In this document: positions 1 through 8,113 of the stretch, in pieces
Layout of the letters: the number at the start of each line of letters is the position of its first letter
Numbering within the stretch: the first letter of the stretch is position 1
Source of the DNA: Actinocorallia sp039871655
GTDB lineage: Bacteria; Actinomycetota; Actinomycetes; Streptosporangiales; Streptosporangiaceae
NCBI RefSeq assembly: GCF_039871655.1
Contig: NZ_JBDPLZ010000004.1
Location: 124,001 to 188,000 of the forward strand
Length of the DNA stretch: 64,000 bases
Reading direction: 5' to 3'
The notes under the pieces: model-generated
The model's database searches: none
What the model was told of the DNA's origin: nothing
What the model saw: only the letters and a program-made list of their open reading frames with translations
Translations under genes and position numbers: made by a program

Positions 1-1
1 C

Positions 2-1465
2 AAGCCCAAGTTCCCCTGGCAGCAGGAGGGCGCCAAGGCCGCCGAGCAGCCTTCGGTCGCCGACCCCCTGGAAGCCGCCGAGCCCGAGCCGGTGCAGGCC
101 GCCGCAGGGCCGGACGGATACGCCGACGGCTACAACGACCAGTACGCCCACGACCAGTACGGCAATGAGCAGTACGCCGACGGCCAGTACGCCGACGGCC
201 AGTACGGCAATGAGCAGTACGCCGACGGCCAGTACGCCAACGACCAGTACGGCGACGACTACTACGCCGGCCAAGGGGCTCCGCAGGCGCCCGGCGGCTA
301 CGAACCGGAGCCCGTCGTGCGGGGCTGGCAGGTCGACGAGCCGATGACCAGGTTCGACCAGCCCGCCGTCCGGGACTTCGATCCTCCTTACGACTCGCAG
401 CCTTCGTACGACCAGCCCGCGGTCTATGACCAGCCCGCCGCCTACGACCCGCAGCCTTCGTACGACCAGCCGGCCGTCTATGACCAGCCCGCCGCCTACG
501 ACCCGCCGCGTCCGCCCGTTCCGCCGCAGGCCGATCCGCTGGGCCTGCCGGACCCGTTCGCCCGGCCCGCCGCGGCCCGCGCCGAGAGCCGTGACCCGGA
601 GGCCACCCAGGCCTACTCGATCGGCGGCCCGTCCCTGGGCGGCCCGCTGGGCGGCGCCCCCTTCAACCAGAACCCGCTGGGCACCGGCCCGCAGAGCGCC
701 GGTCCGCTGGGCACCGGCCCGCAGAACGCGGGGCCGCTCGCCGGAGGCCCCCTCGGCACCGGCCCGCAGAACGCGAACCCCCTGAACACGGGACCCCTCG
801 GCGGTGGTCCGCTGGGCTCGTCCTCCTCCCCGCTGACGTCGGGGCCGCTGGGCACCGGCCCGTCTCCGCTGACCCCGCCGCTGGGGGGAGCCCCCTCGTC
901 CTACGGCGGCCAGCAGGAGCCGCAGCCGGCCACGGACACCGACGGCAACCGCCTGCCGACCGTCGACGAACTGCTCCAGCGCATCCAGGCCGACAGGCGC
1001 AAGCCCGACTCGTCCGCGTCCTACGGCGGCTCGGCCCCGTTGAACGACCCGCTCAACGACCCGTTGAACCCGTCGGACGGGGAGTACGGCTCCAGCTGGC
1101 AGTCGTCCTCGCCGCCGCGGTACGACGACTCGCTCGGCGGCTCGCCCTACGGCGCAGAGCAGGGCTACCCGACGGCACCCGCCTACGGCGGCGAGGCCGC
1201 TCCCCGCTACGACGATCCGCTGGGCGGATACGGCAGCCAGCCGACCTCCTCGTCCTACGGCGCGTACCAGCAGGGTCAGGACTCCGGCGACGCCGGCCGC
1301 TACAGCGACTTCAGCGGCCCCAGCTTCCCGGGCTCCGCCGGGGACCAGAACACTCCCTACAGCGCCCCTCCGGCCGAGCAGCCGCCCTACGGCGGCCAGT
1401 ACGGCGACCAGCCCGCCCCGCGCTCTACCGAGGAATGGGACAGTTATCGCGATTACCGTCACTGA
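2..1465 (+). CDS. Low-complexity Pro/Gly/Tyr/Gln-rich protein, C-terminal part (5'-truncated)
   Basis: The frame is open from base 2 to the stop at 1463-1465, so the true start lies before the window; the GTG at 92 is internal. What is visible (about 487 residues) is almost entirely low complexity: pentapeptide repeats of the ADGQY/GNEQY type, then a duplicated 18-residue YDQP block, then GPLGTGPQ-like repeats, then a Ser/Tyr/Gly-rich end. One more ordered stretch, around TVDELLQRIQADRR (near base 957), may be a short helix. There is no membrane segment or catalytic motif. It resembles the disordered tail of a larger actinobacterial protein such as a sensor kinase or cell-envelope factor, but the folded part that would identify it is missing. 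I assign no function. Confidence 0.75.
   Translation, partial: KPKFPWQQEGAKAAEQPSVADPLEAAEPEPVQAAAGPDGYADGYNDQYAHDQYGNEQYADGQYADGQYGNEQYADGQYANDQYGDDYYAGQGAPQAPGGYEPEPVVRGWQVDEPMTRFDQPAVRDFDPPYDSQPSYDQPAVYDQPAAYDPQPSYDQPAVYDQPAAYDPPRPPVPPQADPLGLPDPFARPAAARAESRDPEATQAYSIGGPSLGGPLGGAPFNQNPLGTGPQSAGPLGTGPQNAGPLAGGPLGTGPQNANPLNTGPLGGGPLGSSSSPLTSGPLGTGPSPLTPPLGGAPSSYGGQQEPQPATDTDGNRLPTVDELLQRIQADRRKPDSSASYGGSAPLNDPLNDPLNPSDGEYGSSWQSSSPPRYDDSLGGSPYGAEQGYPTAPAYGGEAAPRYDDPLGGYGSQPTSSSYGAYQQGQDSGDAGRYSDFSGPSFPGSAGDQNTPYSAPPAEQPPYGGQYGDQPAPRSTEEWDSYRDYRH
131..265 (+). repeat. 15-bp in-frame tandem repeat (pentapeptide QYxxx)
   Basis: A CAGTAC-type codon pair recurs every 15 bases through this stretch, alternating GCCGACGGC and GGCAATGAG spacers. 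It encodes consecutive pentapeptides ending in Gln-Tyr. The near-identical DNA points to recent slippage or unequal exchange. Confidence 0.8.
398..505 (+). repeat. Two 54-bp direct repeats (18-residue YDQP block)
   Basis: The unit at 398-451 is repeated almost exactly at 452-505 (period 54). It encodes QPSYDQPAVYDQPAAYDP twice. It lies in the low-complexity tail, so repeat number may vary between strains. Confidence 0.8.
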
Positions 1466-1508
1466 GTTTGACCCTCAGTGACTCTCGGCTTGTGGTTCGA
1501 TACGGAGT

Positions 1509-3773
1509 GTGACTTTCGAAGCACAGGCCGCAGTGAAACGTTTCCTCTCGCCCGGCCAGGACATACCCGCCTCGTTCGTGGTGTTCCTGGTCGCGATGCC
1601 CTTGTCGCTCGGTATCGCGGTCGCCTCGGGAGCCCCCGTGGAGGCCGGACTGATCGCCGCGATCGTCGGCGGCGTCGTCGTGGGCGTGCTCGGTGGCTCG
1701 CCGCTACAGGTCAGCGGCCCCGCCGCAGGCCTCACCGTGATCGTCGCCTCGATGATCGAGACCTACGGCTGGCGGGCGACCTGCGTCATCACCATGTGCG
1801 CCGGCCTCCTGCAGATCGCGCTGGGCGCGTGCCGGGTGGCGCGGACGGCGCTGGCGGTGTCCCCCGCGGTGGTGCACGGCATGCTGGCGGGCGTCGGCGT
1901 GGTGCTGGTCCTGTCGCAGCTGCACATCGTGCTGGGCGGCAGCCCGCAGCACTCGGCCCTGGCCAACCTGGTGGAGCTGCCCCGGCAGATCCTGACCCAG
2001 CACTCGCTGGCGGTGATCCTGGGTGTGCTGACCATCGCGGTGCTGCTGCTGTGGGAGCGCGGTCCGTGGCGCCGGGTGCCGGCGCCGCTGGTGGCGGTGG
2101 CCGTGGCGACGGCGGTGTCCTGGTTCGGCGGGTTCGACGTCCCGCGCGTCGATCTGCCGGGGAGCCTGCTCGTGCACTGGGGGCCGCCCTCGCTCCCGCA
2201 GGCGCCGCTGCATGACCTGGTGGGCGCGGTCGTCGCGGTGGCCCTGGTCGCCGGGGTGGAGTCCCTGCTGTGCAGCGTCGCGGTGGACAGGATGCGCCCG
2301 GTGGGGGTGCCGCGCAGCGACCTGGACCGGGAACTGGTCGGCCAGGGCGCGGGCAACTTCGTCTCGGGTCTCCTCGGCGGCCTGCCGGTCGCCGGGGTGG
2401 TGGTCCGCAGCACCACGAACGTGAGGGCCGGCGCGCTGACCCGGGGCTCGACGGTGCTGCACGGGGTCTGGGTGCTGGTGCTGGCCCTGTCCTGCGGGGC
2501 GGTGCTGGAGCAGATCCCGCTGGCGGCGCTGGCGGCCCTGCTGGTGGCGCTGGGCCTTCGGATGATCGACCGTTCGCATCTGCGCGGCCTGCGCCCGCAC
2601 CGGGAGACCCTGATCTACTGGGTGACGATGGGCGGCGTGGTCGTCCTGGGCCTGGGCGAGGGGGTGCTGGTGGGGGTCGGGCTGGCCGCGTGCCTGGCGC
2701 TGAGGCGGCTCACCCGGGTCGCGGTGCGCACCGAGCAGCGGGACGGCCGGTGGCATGTGGTGGTCGAGGGCTCGTTGACGTTCCTGGGCGTGCCGAGGCT
2801 CACCGCCGCGCTCGCCGAGGTTCCGCCGGGGGTTCCCGTGGATCTCGACCTCGATGTTGACTTCATGGACAACGCGGCTTTTGACGCTATCCATACCTGG
2901 CGCGTTTCACACGAACGCCTTGGAGGTAGAGTCGACATCGATGAGATCCATGAATCTTGGTATGAGAGCGCGATGACCGGAGAATCCTCCCCGCCGCGTA
3001 AATCTGCGGGTTCCTCCCGCTGGTGGGCGCCGTGGGCGAACCGTAATCGAGGCCAGATCGAGCCACTCGAAGAGGCCTCTCCCCGAGAGATCCTGCTGGC
3101 AGGGGTACGTGAGTACCACGGGAGTACAGCCCGGTTGGTCCGGCCGATCATGGCCGAGCTCTCCATGGCCCAGACTCCTGACCACCTTTTCATCACTTGC
3201 GTCGATTCACGTGTAGTGCCCAATCTCATCACGGCCAGCGGGCCTGGTGATCTTTTCATCACACGAAACGTCGGGAATCTCGTTCCCCGTTACGGGGCCC
3301 GCGTCCCCGACGACTCGGTGATGGCCTCCGTGGAATACGCGACATCCGTCTTGAATGTTAAGACGATCACTGTCTGCGGCCATTCCATGTGCGGTGCCAT
3401 GGCCGGTGTGCTGGCGGGGGGCAGTGAGATCGAGCATCTGCCCCAGCTGTCGAACTGGCTCAAGCACGCCAACCACAGCCTCGACAGGTTCCTGCACCAG
3501 CCGGGCCCCGAGGGCACGGAGACGCCGCTGGCACGGCTCTGCCAGGTCAACGTCATGCAGCAGCTCGACAACCTGCTCACCTACCCGTGGCTGAAGCGCA
3601 GGGTGGAGCTGGGCGAGCTGGAGCTGGTCGGCATGTACCTGGACCTGGCGACCGCCAAGGTGCACATCCTCGACCCCGAGCAGGGCAAGTTCCTCACCGT
3701 TCCCGACTCGGTCTCGGACAGGTCGGCCCGGTCCAGGGGCACCTCACAGGGAACGACGGCCTCTCCCGCCTGA
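1509..3773 (+). CDS. SulP-family anion transporter fused to beta-carbonic anhydrase
   Basis: A 754-residue fusion. Residues ~15-400 form the multi-span SulP/SLC26 core. Residues ~415-480 form a STAS-like region. Residues ~520-735 are a beta-carbonic anhydrase with the zinc ligands visible: Cys564 and Asp566 in CVDSRV, His625 and Cys628 in HSMCGA. Family knowledge: such fusions couple bicarbonate transport to CO2/HCO3- interconversion at the inner face of the membrane; whether this one carries bicarbonate or sulfate cannot be read from sequence. The GTG start is chosen because the typical SulP N-terminus (FLSPGQDIPAS) follows at once; the upstream purine stretch is too close to be a convincing ribosome-binding site. 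The gene is monocistronic, with a short hairpin after the stop. Confidence 0.92.
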   Translation: MTFEAQAAVKRFLSPGQDIPASFVVFLVAMPLSLGIAVASGAPVEAGLIAAIVGGVVVGVLGGSPLQVSGPAAGLTVIVASMIETYGWRATCVITMCAGLLQIALGACRVARTALAVSPAVVHGMLAGVGVVLVLSQLHIVLGGSPQHSALANLVELPRQILTQHSLAVILGVLTIAVLLLWERGPWRRVPAPLVAVAVATAVSWFGGFDVPRVDLPGSLLVHWGPPSLPQAPLHDLVGAVVAVALVAGVESLLCSVAVDRMRPVGVPRSDLDRELVGQGAGNFVSGLLGGLPVAGVVVRSTTNVRAGALTRGSTVLHGVWVLVLALSCGAVLEQIPLAALAALLVALGLRMIDRSHLRGLRPHRETLIYWVTMGGVVVLGLGEGVLVGVGLAACLALRRLTRVAVRTEQRDGRWHVVVEGSLTFLGVPRLTAALAEVPPGVPVDLDLDVDFMDNAAFDAIHTWRVSHERLGGRVDIDEIHESWYESAMTGESSPPRKSAGSSRWWAPWANRNRGQIEPLEEASPREILLAGVREYHGSTARLVRPIMAELSMAQTPDHLFITCVDSRVVPNLITASGPGDLFITRNVGNLVPRYGARVPDDSVMASVEYATSVLNVKTITVCGHSMCGAMAGVLAGGSEIEHLPQLSNWLKHANHSLDRFLHQPGPEGTETPLARLCQVNVMQQLDNLLTYPWLKRRVELGELELVGMYLDLATAKVHILDPEQGKFLTVPDSVSDRSARSRGTSQGTTASPA

Positions 3774-3774
3774 C

Positions 3775-3792
3775 GACGGGACGGCCCCCGTC
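3775..3792 (+). terminator. Short GC hairpin after SulP-CA gene
   Basis: GACGGG and CCCGTC form a perfect 6-bp stem with a 6-base loop directly after the stop codon. There is no T-tract. The stem is short, so termination is only possible. Confidence 0.35.
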
Positions 3793-3910
3793 CGTACCGC
3801 GGGCGGGCCACTGGAGACGACGGCGGGGGCCGTCCGGCGACGCCGGGCGGCCCCCGGCCGTGTGCGCCGCCGACGGCCCCGGCCTCGGAAGGCGTGGCAC
3901 CGTACCGAGC

Positions 3911-5377
3911 TCAGTTCTGCGAAGGCTCGGGCGGGTCCAGCAGGAACGGTGCGATCCAGGCGGGATTGACGGAGGAGGCCAGGCGCAACGCGTCTTCCTC
4001 CGCGAGGTCCAGCGCGTCATAGGCGCCCTCGCCCGCGCCGACCGCGACGGTCAGAGTGGCCAGACCGCTGCGGCGCTGGAAGAGGGACTGGCGGAAACGC
4101 CATCCGACGACGGCCCGGTGCTCGATGATCTGCTGGTTGCGGACCAGGGAGCCCGAACGCATCGAGAGGAGGCCGCCGTCCGAGGCGTGGCCGAGCTGGG
4201 CGTAACGGTCCAGGGCCAGCGGGACCGCGGCGACGGCGGCGACGGCCGCCGCGACGGCGAGCCACGGCGGTCCGGTGGTGACCGACAGGACGGAGACCGC
4301 CAGGGGAGGCAGGACCGCGCGGGTGAGCCTGCGGTTGAGAGCCGACTTCGGATGGCGGGTCAGCGGCTCCTTGAATCTGCCGACGACCTCTTCCGTCACA
4401 TGCAAGGCGGCCTCCCGCGGGGCGGTGGGCAGCAGCCGGCCACGGTGTTCCGCGTCGCCGAGACCGGTGACGAGAGCCGTCAGGCGGACCACCTTCTTAC
4501 GGCGTTCCAAGGGGTTGTCGCGTAGTTCGACACCGCGTATCCGGCGGCGTTCGAGCGTCACGCTTCGCCTTGTCACCAGGCCGCGTTCGGCGACGAGTGA
4601 GCCCTTCTCGTCCTCTCCGGGCACGGCGCGCAGCGTGAAGTCCCAGTTGAACCAGGTGAAGACCAGGATGGACGCGACGGGCATCGCCAGTGCCAGCAGC
4701 AGAAGGGCGACGATCCCCAGGACCGGGGGCAGCCCCACGACCCTGTCTCCCAGATGGGAGAGCGTGCCCTGGGAGACGATGCCGAGCTCGGTGTTGAGGT
4801 TGTAGAGGGTGCCCAGGAGGCTTCCGAGCAGGGCGAAGGGCGTCAGCAGGTAGGCGCCGCTGAGCGGGGCGTACCGGTACCAGGTGGGGTCGGCGCGGGA
4901 GATGATCTGCTCCTGTGACGGTTCCGCCCCCCGGCCCAGCAGCAGTTCCCGCAGCCGTGCCGCCTCCCGGCGGGACACCGCGTTCAGGACTCCCTCGTCG
5001 CCGCCCGCCGCCGCGTCGATGCGGACGACCGCCAGGCCCAGCACCCGGTGGAGGAAGCCGGCGGTGATGTCGACGCCCCGGACGCGCTCGATGGGGATCG
5101 TCTTCACCGACCTTCCGATGAGCTGGTGGCGCAGCTCGATGCGGTCGTCGGCGACCGTGTAGGTGAACGTCCACCAGCGGACGATCTGATGGATCAGGCC
5201 GAAGCCCAGGGCCGCCACCGCGAAGTAGAGTCCCACCCCGCCCTCGCTGACGAGCAGGGCCGTGACCGCCACCGCGAGCAGCGCGAGCGTCTCGCGGACC
5301 GCCCCGACGATCCAGGTGAGCGGGCTGAGCCGGCGCGGCGCGTCCGCGGGGAGGCGCCGCCGGGAGCCGCCGCTCAT
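3911..5377 (-). CDS. YdbT-like membrane protein with three bacterial PH (bPH2) domains
   Basis: 488 residues. Three units of a hydrophobic helix pair followed by a bPH2 domain: helices ~20-68 then PH around VADDRIELRHQ; helices ~190-260 then PH around LVTRRSVTLERRRIRGVEL; helices ~350-390 then a C-terminal PH around SLVRNQQIIEHRAVVGW. This is the layout of Bacillus YdbT, which works with YdbS. Its start overlaps the stop of the upstream YdbS-like gene by 4 bases (ATGA), so the two are translationally coupled. In the family the pair has been linked to tolerance of membrane-active bacteriocins and to envelope integrity; the function here is inferred. Confidence 0.85.
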   Translation of the reverse strand: MSGGSRRRLPADAPRRLSPLTWIVGAVRETLALLAVAVTALLVSEGGVGLYFAVAALGFGLIHQIVRWWTFTYTVADDRIELRHQLIGRSVKTIPIERVRGVDITAGFLHRVLGLAVVRIDAAAGGDEGVLNAVSRREAARLRELLLGRGAEPSQEQIISRADPTWYRYAPLSGAYLLTPFALLGSLLGTLYNLNTELGIVSQGTLSHLGDRVVGLPPVLGIVALLLLALAMPVASILVFTWFNWDFTLRAVPGEDEKGSLVAERGLVTRRSVTLERRRIRGVELRDNPLERRKKVVRLTALVTGLGDAEHRGRLLPTAPREAALHVTEEVVGRFKEPLTRHPKSALNRRLTRAVLPPLAVSVLSVTTGPPWLAVAAAVAAVAAVPLALDRYAQLGHASDGGLLSMRSGSLVRNQQIIEHRAVVGWRFRQSLFQRRSGLATLTVAVGAGEGAYDALDLAEEDALRLASSVNPAWIAPFLLDPPEPSQN

Positions 5378-5877
5378 GTGGCGTCGTCGCGCAGGGCGTG
5401 GGCGCGGTGCGCGAGCTCGGCGGCGAGGGAGGTGGCGGTCGGCAGTGGCAGGCCGGAGAGCTCAGAGGAGCCTTCGTGCGAGGCGGTGCTGATCCGCAGG
5501 GTGGCCAGCCGGAGCAGGCGCTCCAGCCAGCTCTGCTGGGCGTCGACCGTCTGGATGCGGCTGACCGGCACCAGCAGCCACTGCCGCTGCAGCGCCCCGA
5601 TCCGGAGGTAGACCACGTCTGAGCTGATCTCCCACCGGTGGACCCGGTAACGCCAGTAGGGGATGGTCAGGACGCACAGGGCCGTCGCGGCGAGGGCGAA
5701 CCAGGGCAGCCAGGCGAACCGCCAGGTCCAGTCGGCCCTGGCGGCCCAGCCGCTCAGCGCGAAGGAGCAGCCGGTCAGCACCGCGCCGCCGAGCAGCAGT
5801 TCCACCGCCCACTTGGCCATCGCGCGAGCCGACACCCGGTGCGCGGGAGGCCTCAACCGCGAGTTCACACAGATCAC
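5374..5877 (-). CDS. YdbS-like membrane protein with one bPH2 domain
   Basis: 167 residues. Two hydrophobic helices (~20-75) precede one bPH2 domain (WEISSDVVYLRIGALQRQ to about residue 135), then a short helical tail. It is the single-PH partner of the three-PH protein encoded immediately downstream and shares a 4-base start/stop overlap with it. The two probably form one membrane complex. The promoter should lie in the 254-bp gap shared with the divergent ABC transporter genes. Confidence 0.82.
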   Translation of the reverse strand: MICVNSRLRPPAHRVSARAMAKWAVELLLGGAVLTGCSFALSGWAARADWTWRFAWLPWFALAATALCVLTIPYWRYRVHRWEISSDVVYLRIGALQRQWLLVPVSRIQTVDAQQSWLERLLRLATLRISTASHEGSSELSGLPLPTATSLAAELAHRAHALRDDAT

Positions 5878-6131
5878 CCTATGCGGCCGGGGCCGCGGTC
5901 CTCCGGAATGTCAGACCCTCTGCGTACCGTTCGTGTTGTGGTCGGGATCTCTTCGGCCATGCGGATCCGCGAGTACGAGGCCGTACCGGTGCCCGCCGGC
6001 CGGCTGGAAGCACGCCGCCGGCGTGCGGGTGGCGCCTTCCGGAAAACCGTTGGCGCCCTGAGGAGGCGTCCGCCTACCGTGACCCGGTCGGTGCGCCGCC
6101 GCACGAGACCACAGATCGAGGAGATCATTCG

Positions 6132-7109
6132 ATGACCTACGCCATCCAGGCCGAGGGCCTGGTGAAGCGCTTCGGTGAGACCCGTGCCCTGGACGGGGTG
6201 AGCCTCGCGGTACCGCAGGGCCGGGTCCTGGGGGTGCTGGGGCCGAACGGGGCGGGCAAGACGACGACCGTCAGGGTGCTCGCCACCCTGATCAGACCGG
6301 ACGAGGGCCGCGCGACGGTGGGCGGCCACGACGTGGTCAAAGAGGGCCATCAGGTCCGCCGGCTCATCGGGCTCACCGGGCAGTACGCCGGCGTCGACGA
6401 GATGCTCACCGGCACCGAGAACCTCGTGCTCATCGGGCGGCTGCTCGGGCTGAGCCGGGCCGGGGCCAAGGCCCGCGCGGCGGAGCTGCTGCGGCGGTTC
6501 GAGCTGTGGGATTCCCGGGACAGGGCCGCCAAGACGTTCTCCGGGGGGATGCGGCGGCGGCTGGACCTCGCGGCCTCACTGGTGGGCCACCCCTCCATCC
6601 TCTACCTGGACGAGCCGACCACCGGCCTGGACCCGCGCAGCCGCAACGGCCTGTGGGAGATGGTCCGCGGGCTCGCCGACGACGGCGTCACCGTCCTGCT
6701 CACCACCCAGTACCTGGAGGAGGCCGACCAGCTCGCCGACGAGATCGTGGTCATCGACCACGGCAGGGTGATCGCGGAGGGGACCTCCGACCAGCTCAAG
6801 GCACAGACGAGCGGGCAGGTGCTGGAGTTGCGGCCGGTGCGCGGGCAGGAGGTCGACAAGGCCGCGCTGGTCGTCGCCGAGCTGCTCGGCGCCGTCCCCG
6901 AGGTGAACCAGGGACTGCTGTCCGTGCCGCTGGCGGATCCCGCGGCGATGCCCGCGGTGGTGCGAGCCCTGGACGACGCCGGGGTGCTGGTGGGCGAGCT
7001 GTCGCTGCGCAAGGCCAGCCTCGACGAGGTCTTCTTCGCTCTCACCGGCCACCGGGCCGAGGACGACCAGGCCTCCTCCGACTCAGGAAAGGAAGAAGCG
7101 GCCGTATGA
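6132..7109 (+). CDS. DrrA-type ABC exporter ATP-binding subunit
   Basis: 325 residues. Walker A GPNGAGKTT (37-45), signature SGGMRRR (from 137), Walker B with catalytic pair Asp160-Glu161 (LYLDEPTTGLDP), switch region TTQYLEEAD. The C-terminal ~75 residues match the extra regulatory domain of daunorubicin-resistance ATPases. It should power export of a hydrophobic drug or lipid through the permease encoded next. A purine stretch GAGGAGATC sits about 10 bases before the ATG. Its stop overlaps the permease ATG (ATGA), so the subunits are made together. The substrate is unknown; no antibiotic genes flank it. Confidence 0.93.
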   Translation: MTYAIQAEGLVKRFGETRALDGVSLAVPQGRVLGVLGPNGAGKTTTVRVLATLIRPDEGRATVGGHDVVKEGHQVRRLIGLTGQYAGVDEMLTGTENLVLIGRLLGLSRAGAKARAAELLRRFELWDSRDRAAKTFSGGMRRRLDLAASLVGHPSILYLDEPTTGLDPRSRNGLWEMVRGLADDGVTVLLTTQYLEEADQLADEIVVIDHGRVIAEGTSDQLKAQTSGQVLELRPVRGQEVDKAALVVAELLGAVPEVNQGLLSVPLADPAAMPAVVRALDDAGVLVGELSLRKASLDEVFFALTGHRAEDDQASSDSGKEEAAV

Positions 7110-7924
7110 CCGCAGTGACCTCAGCCCCGCAGGCGGCCCTCCTCCCCAGGAAGGTCACGCCGCTCACCGCCCTGCGCAACGTGCTGACCCTGGCCTGGCG
7201 CGGGCTGGTGCAGATCAAGCACAATCCGATGGAACTGGTGGACCTCAGCATCCAGCCCATCATGTTCGTGCTGCTGTTCGCCTACGTGTTCGGCCCGTCG
7301 ATCTCCGGCAGCGTCGCCGCCTACCTGCCGATCGTCATCCCCGGCATCATTGCGCAGAACGCGTTGTTCGCCTCGATGAGCACGGGTTTCGGGCTCAACG
7401 TCGATGTGACCAAGGGCGTCTTCGACAGGTTCCGCAGCCTGCCGATCGCCCGGACGGCACCGCTGCTCGGCCGCATCCTCGCGGACGTGGTGAAGCAGGC
7501 CTGGTCGATGCTGATCGTCCTGGTGGTCGGCATCGCCATCGGCTTCCGGGTCGAGACGGGAGTGGTGGGCGTGCTCGGCGCCTTCCTCCTGCTCCTGGCC
7601 TTCACCCTGATGTTCGCCTGGATCACGGTGCTGGTCGGCCTCACCGCCAGTGATCCGGAGAAGGTCCAGGTCTTCGGCTTCACCGCGATCTTCCCGCTGA
7701 CCTTCCTCAGCAACGCCTTCGTGCTCCCCGCCGAGGGCAGCCCCGGCTGGCTGAAGACCTTCATGACCGACATCAATCCCGTCTCCCAGCTCACCAGCGC
7801 CCTCCGCGGCCTCCTGGTGGGCGGCCCCGTCCTCGAGCACGCCGTGGTCGCCCTGACCTGGGGCGGCGCCATAGCCGCGGTCTTCATCCCGCTCTGTCTC
7901 CGCGCGTTCCGCCGCAGGGTCTGA
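7106..7924 (+). CDS. DrrB-type ABC-2 transporter permease
   Basis: 272 residues. An N-terminal amphipathic segment is followed by about six membrane helices (~48-68, ~75-100, ~128-150, ~155-178, ~188-210, ~240-262). The conserved family stretch around GVFDRFRSLPIARTAP lies in the first cytoplasmic loop, and NPVSQLTSALRGLL precedes the last helix. The ATG at 7106 is chosen because it overlaps the ATPase stop codon and has GGAAAGGAAG just upstream; the reading frame is open further back inside the ATPase gene but that is not coding in this frame. It forms the channel with the upstream ATPase. Confidence 0.92.
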   Translation: MTAVTSAPQAALLPRKVTPLTALRNVLTLAWRGLVQIKHNPMELVDLSIQPIMFVLLFAYVFGPSISGSVAAYLPIVIPGIIAQNALFASMSTGFGLNVDVTKGVFDRFRSLPIARTAPLLGRILADVVKQAWSMLIVLVVGIAIGFRVETGVVGVLGAFLLLLAFTLMFAWITVLVGLTASDPEKVQVFGFTAIFPLTFLSNAFVLPAEGSPGWLKTFMTDINPVSQLTSALRGLLVGGPVLEHAVVALTWGGAIAAVFIPLCLRAFRRRV

Positions 7925-7978
7925 TCCTCGAGCCCCGAAGGCGCACGGCCCTCCGGACTTCCGGGAGGCCGCCCCGGC

Positions 7979-8004
7979 GAAGCCCCGGCATCCGCCGGGG
8001 CTTC
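7979..8004 (+). terminator. GC-rich hairpin terminator after the ABC operon
   Basis: GAAGCCCCGG and CCGGGGCTTC form a perfect 10-bp stem with a 6-base loop, about 55 bases after the permease stop. No long T-tract. Confidence 0.7.
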
Positions 8005-8073
8005 GTTGCGTTCGGCGAAGACGACGGTTCCGCCGGAAACCGGTGCGGGAGACACGACCCCGCCGGACACGAG

Positions 8074-8101
8074 GAAAGCCCCGGCCAGGGCCGGGGCTTT
8101 C
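8074..8101 (-). terminator. GC-rich hairpin terminator after sepH
   Basis: GAAAGCCCCGGCC pairs with GGCCGGGGCTTTC (13 bp) around a two-base spacer, so the real loop is slightly larger. It lies 13 bases beyond the sepH stop and faces the ABC-operon terminator across a convergent junction. Confidence 0.7.
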
Positions 8102-8113
8102 GACGGGTCGGGG

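Noticed and set aside
5638..6135. Plus-strand frame upstream of the DrrA gene
   Set aside because: It lies mostly antisense to the YdbS-like gene and has Arg/Pro-rich low-complexity translation typical of shadow frames.
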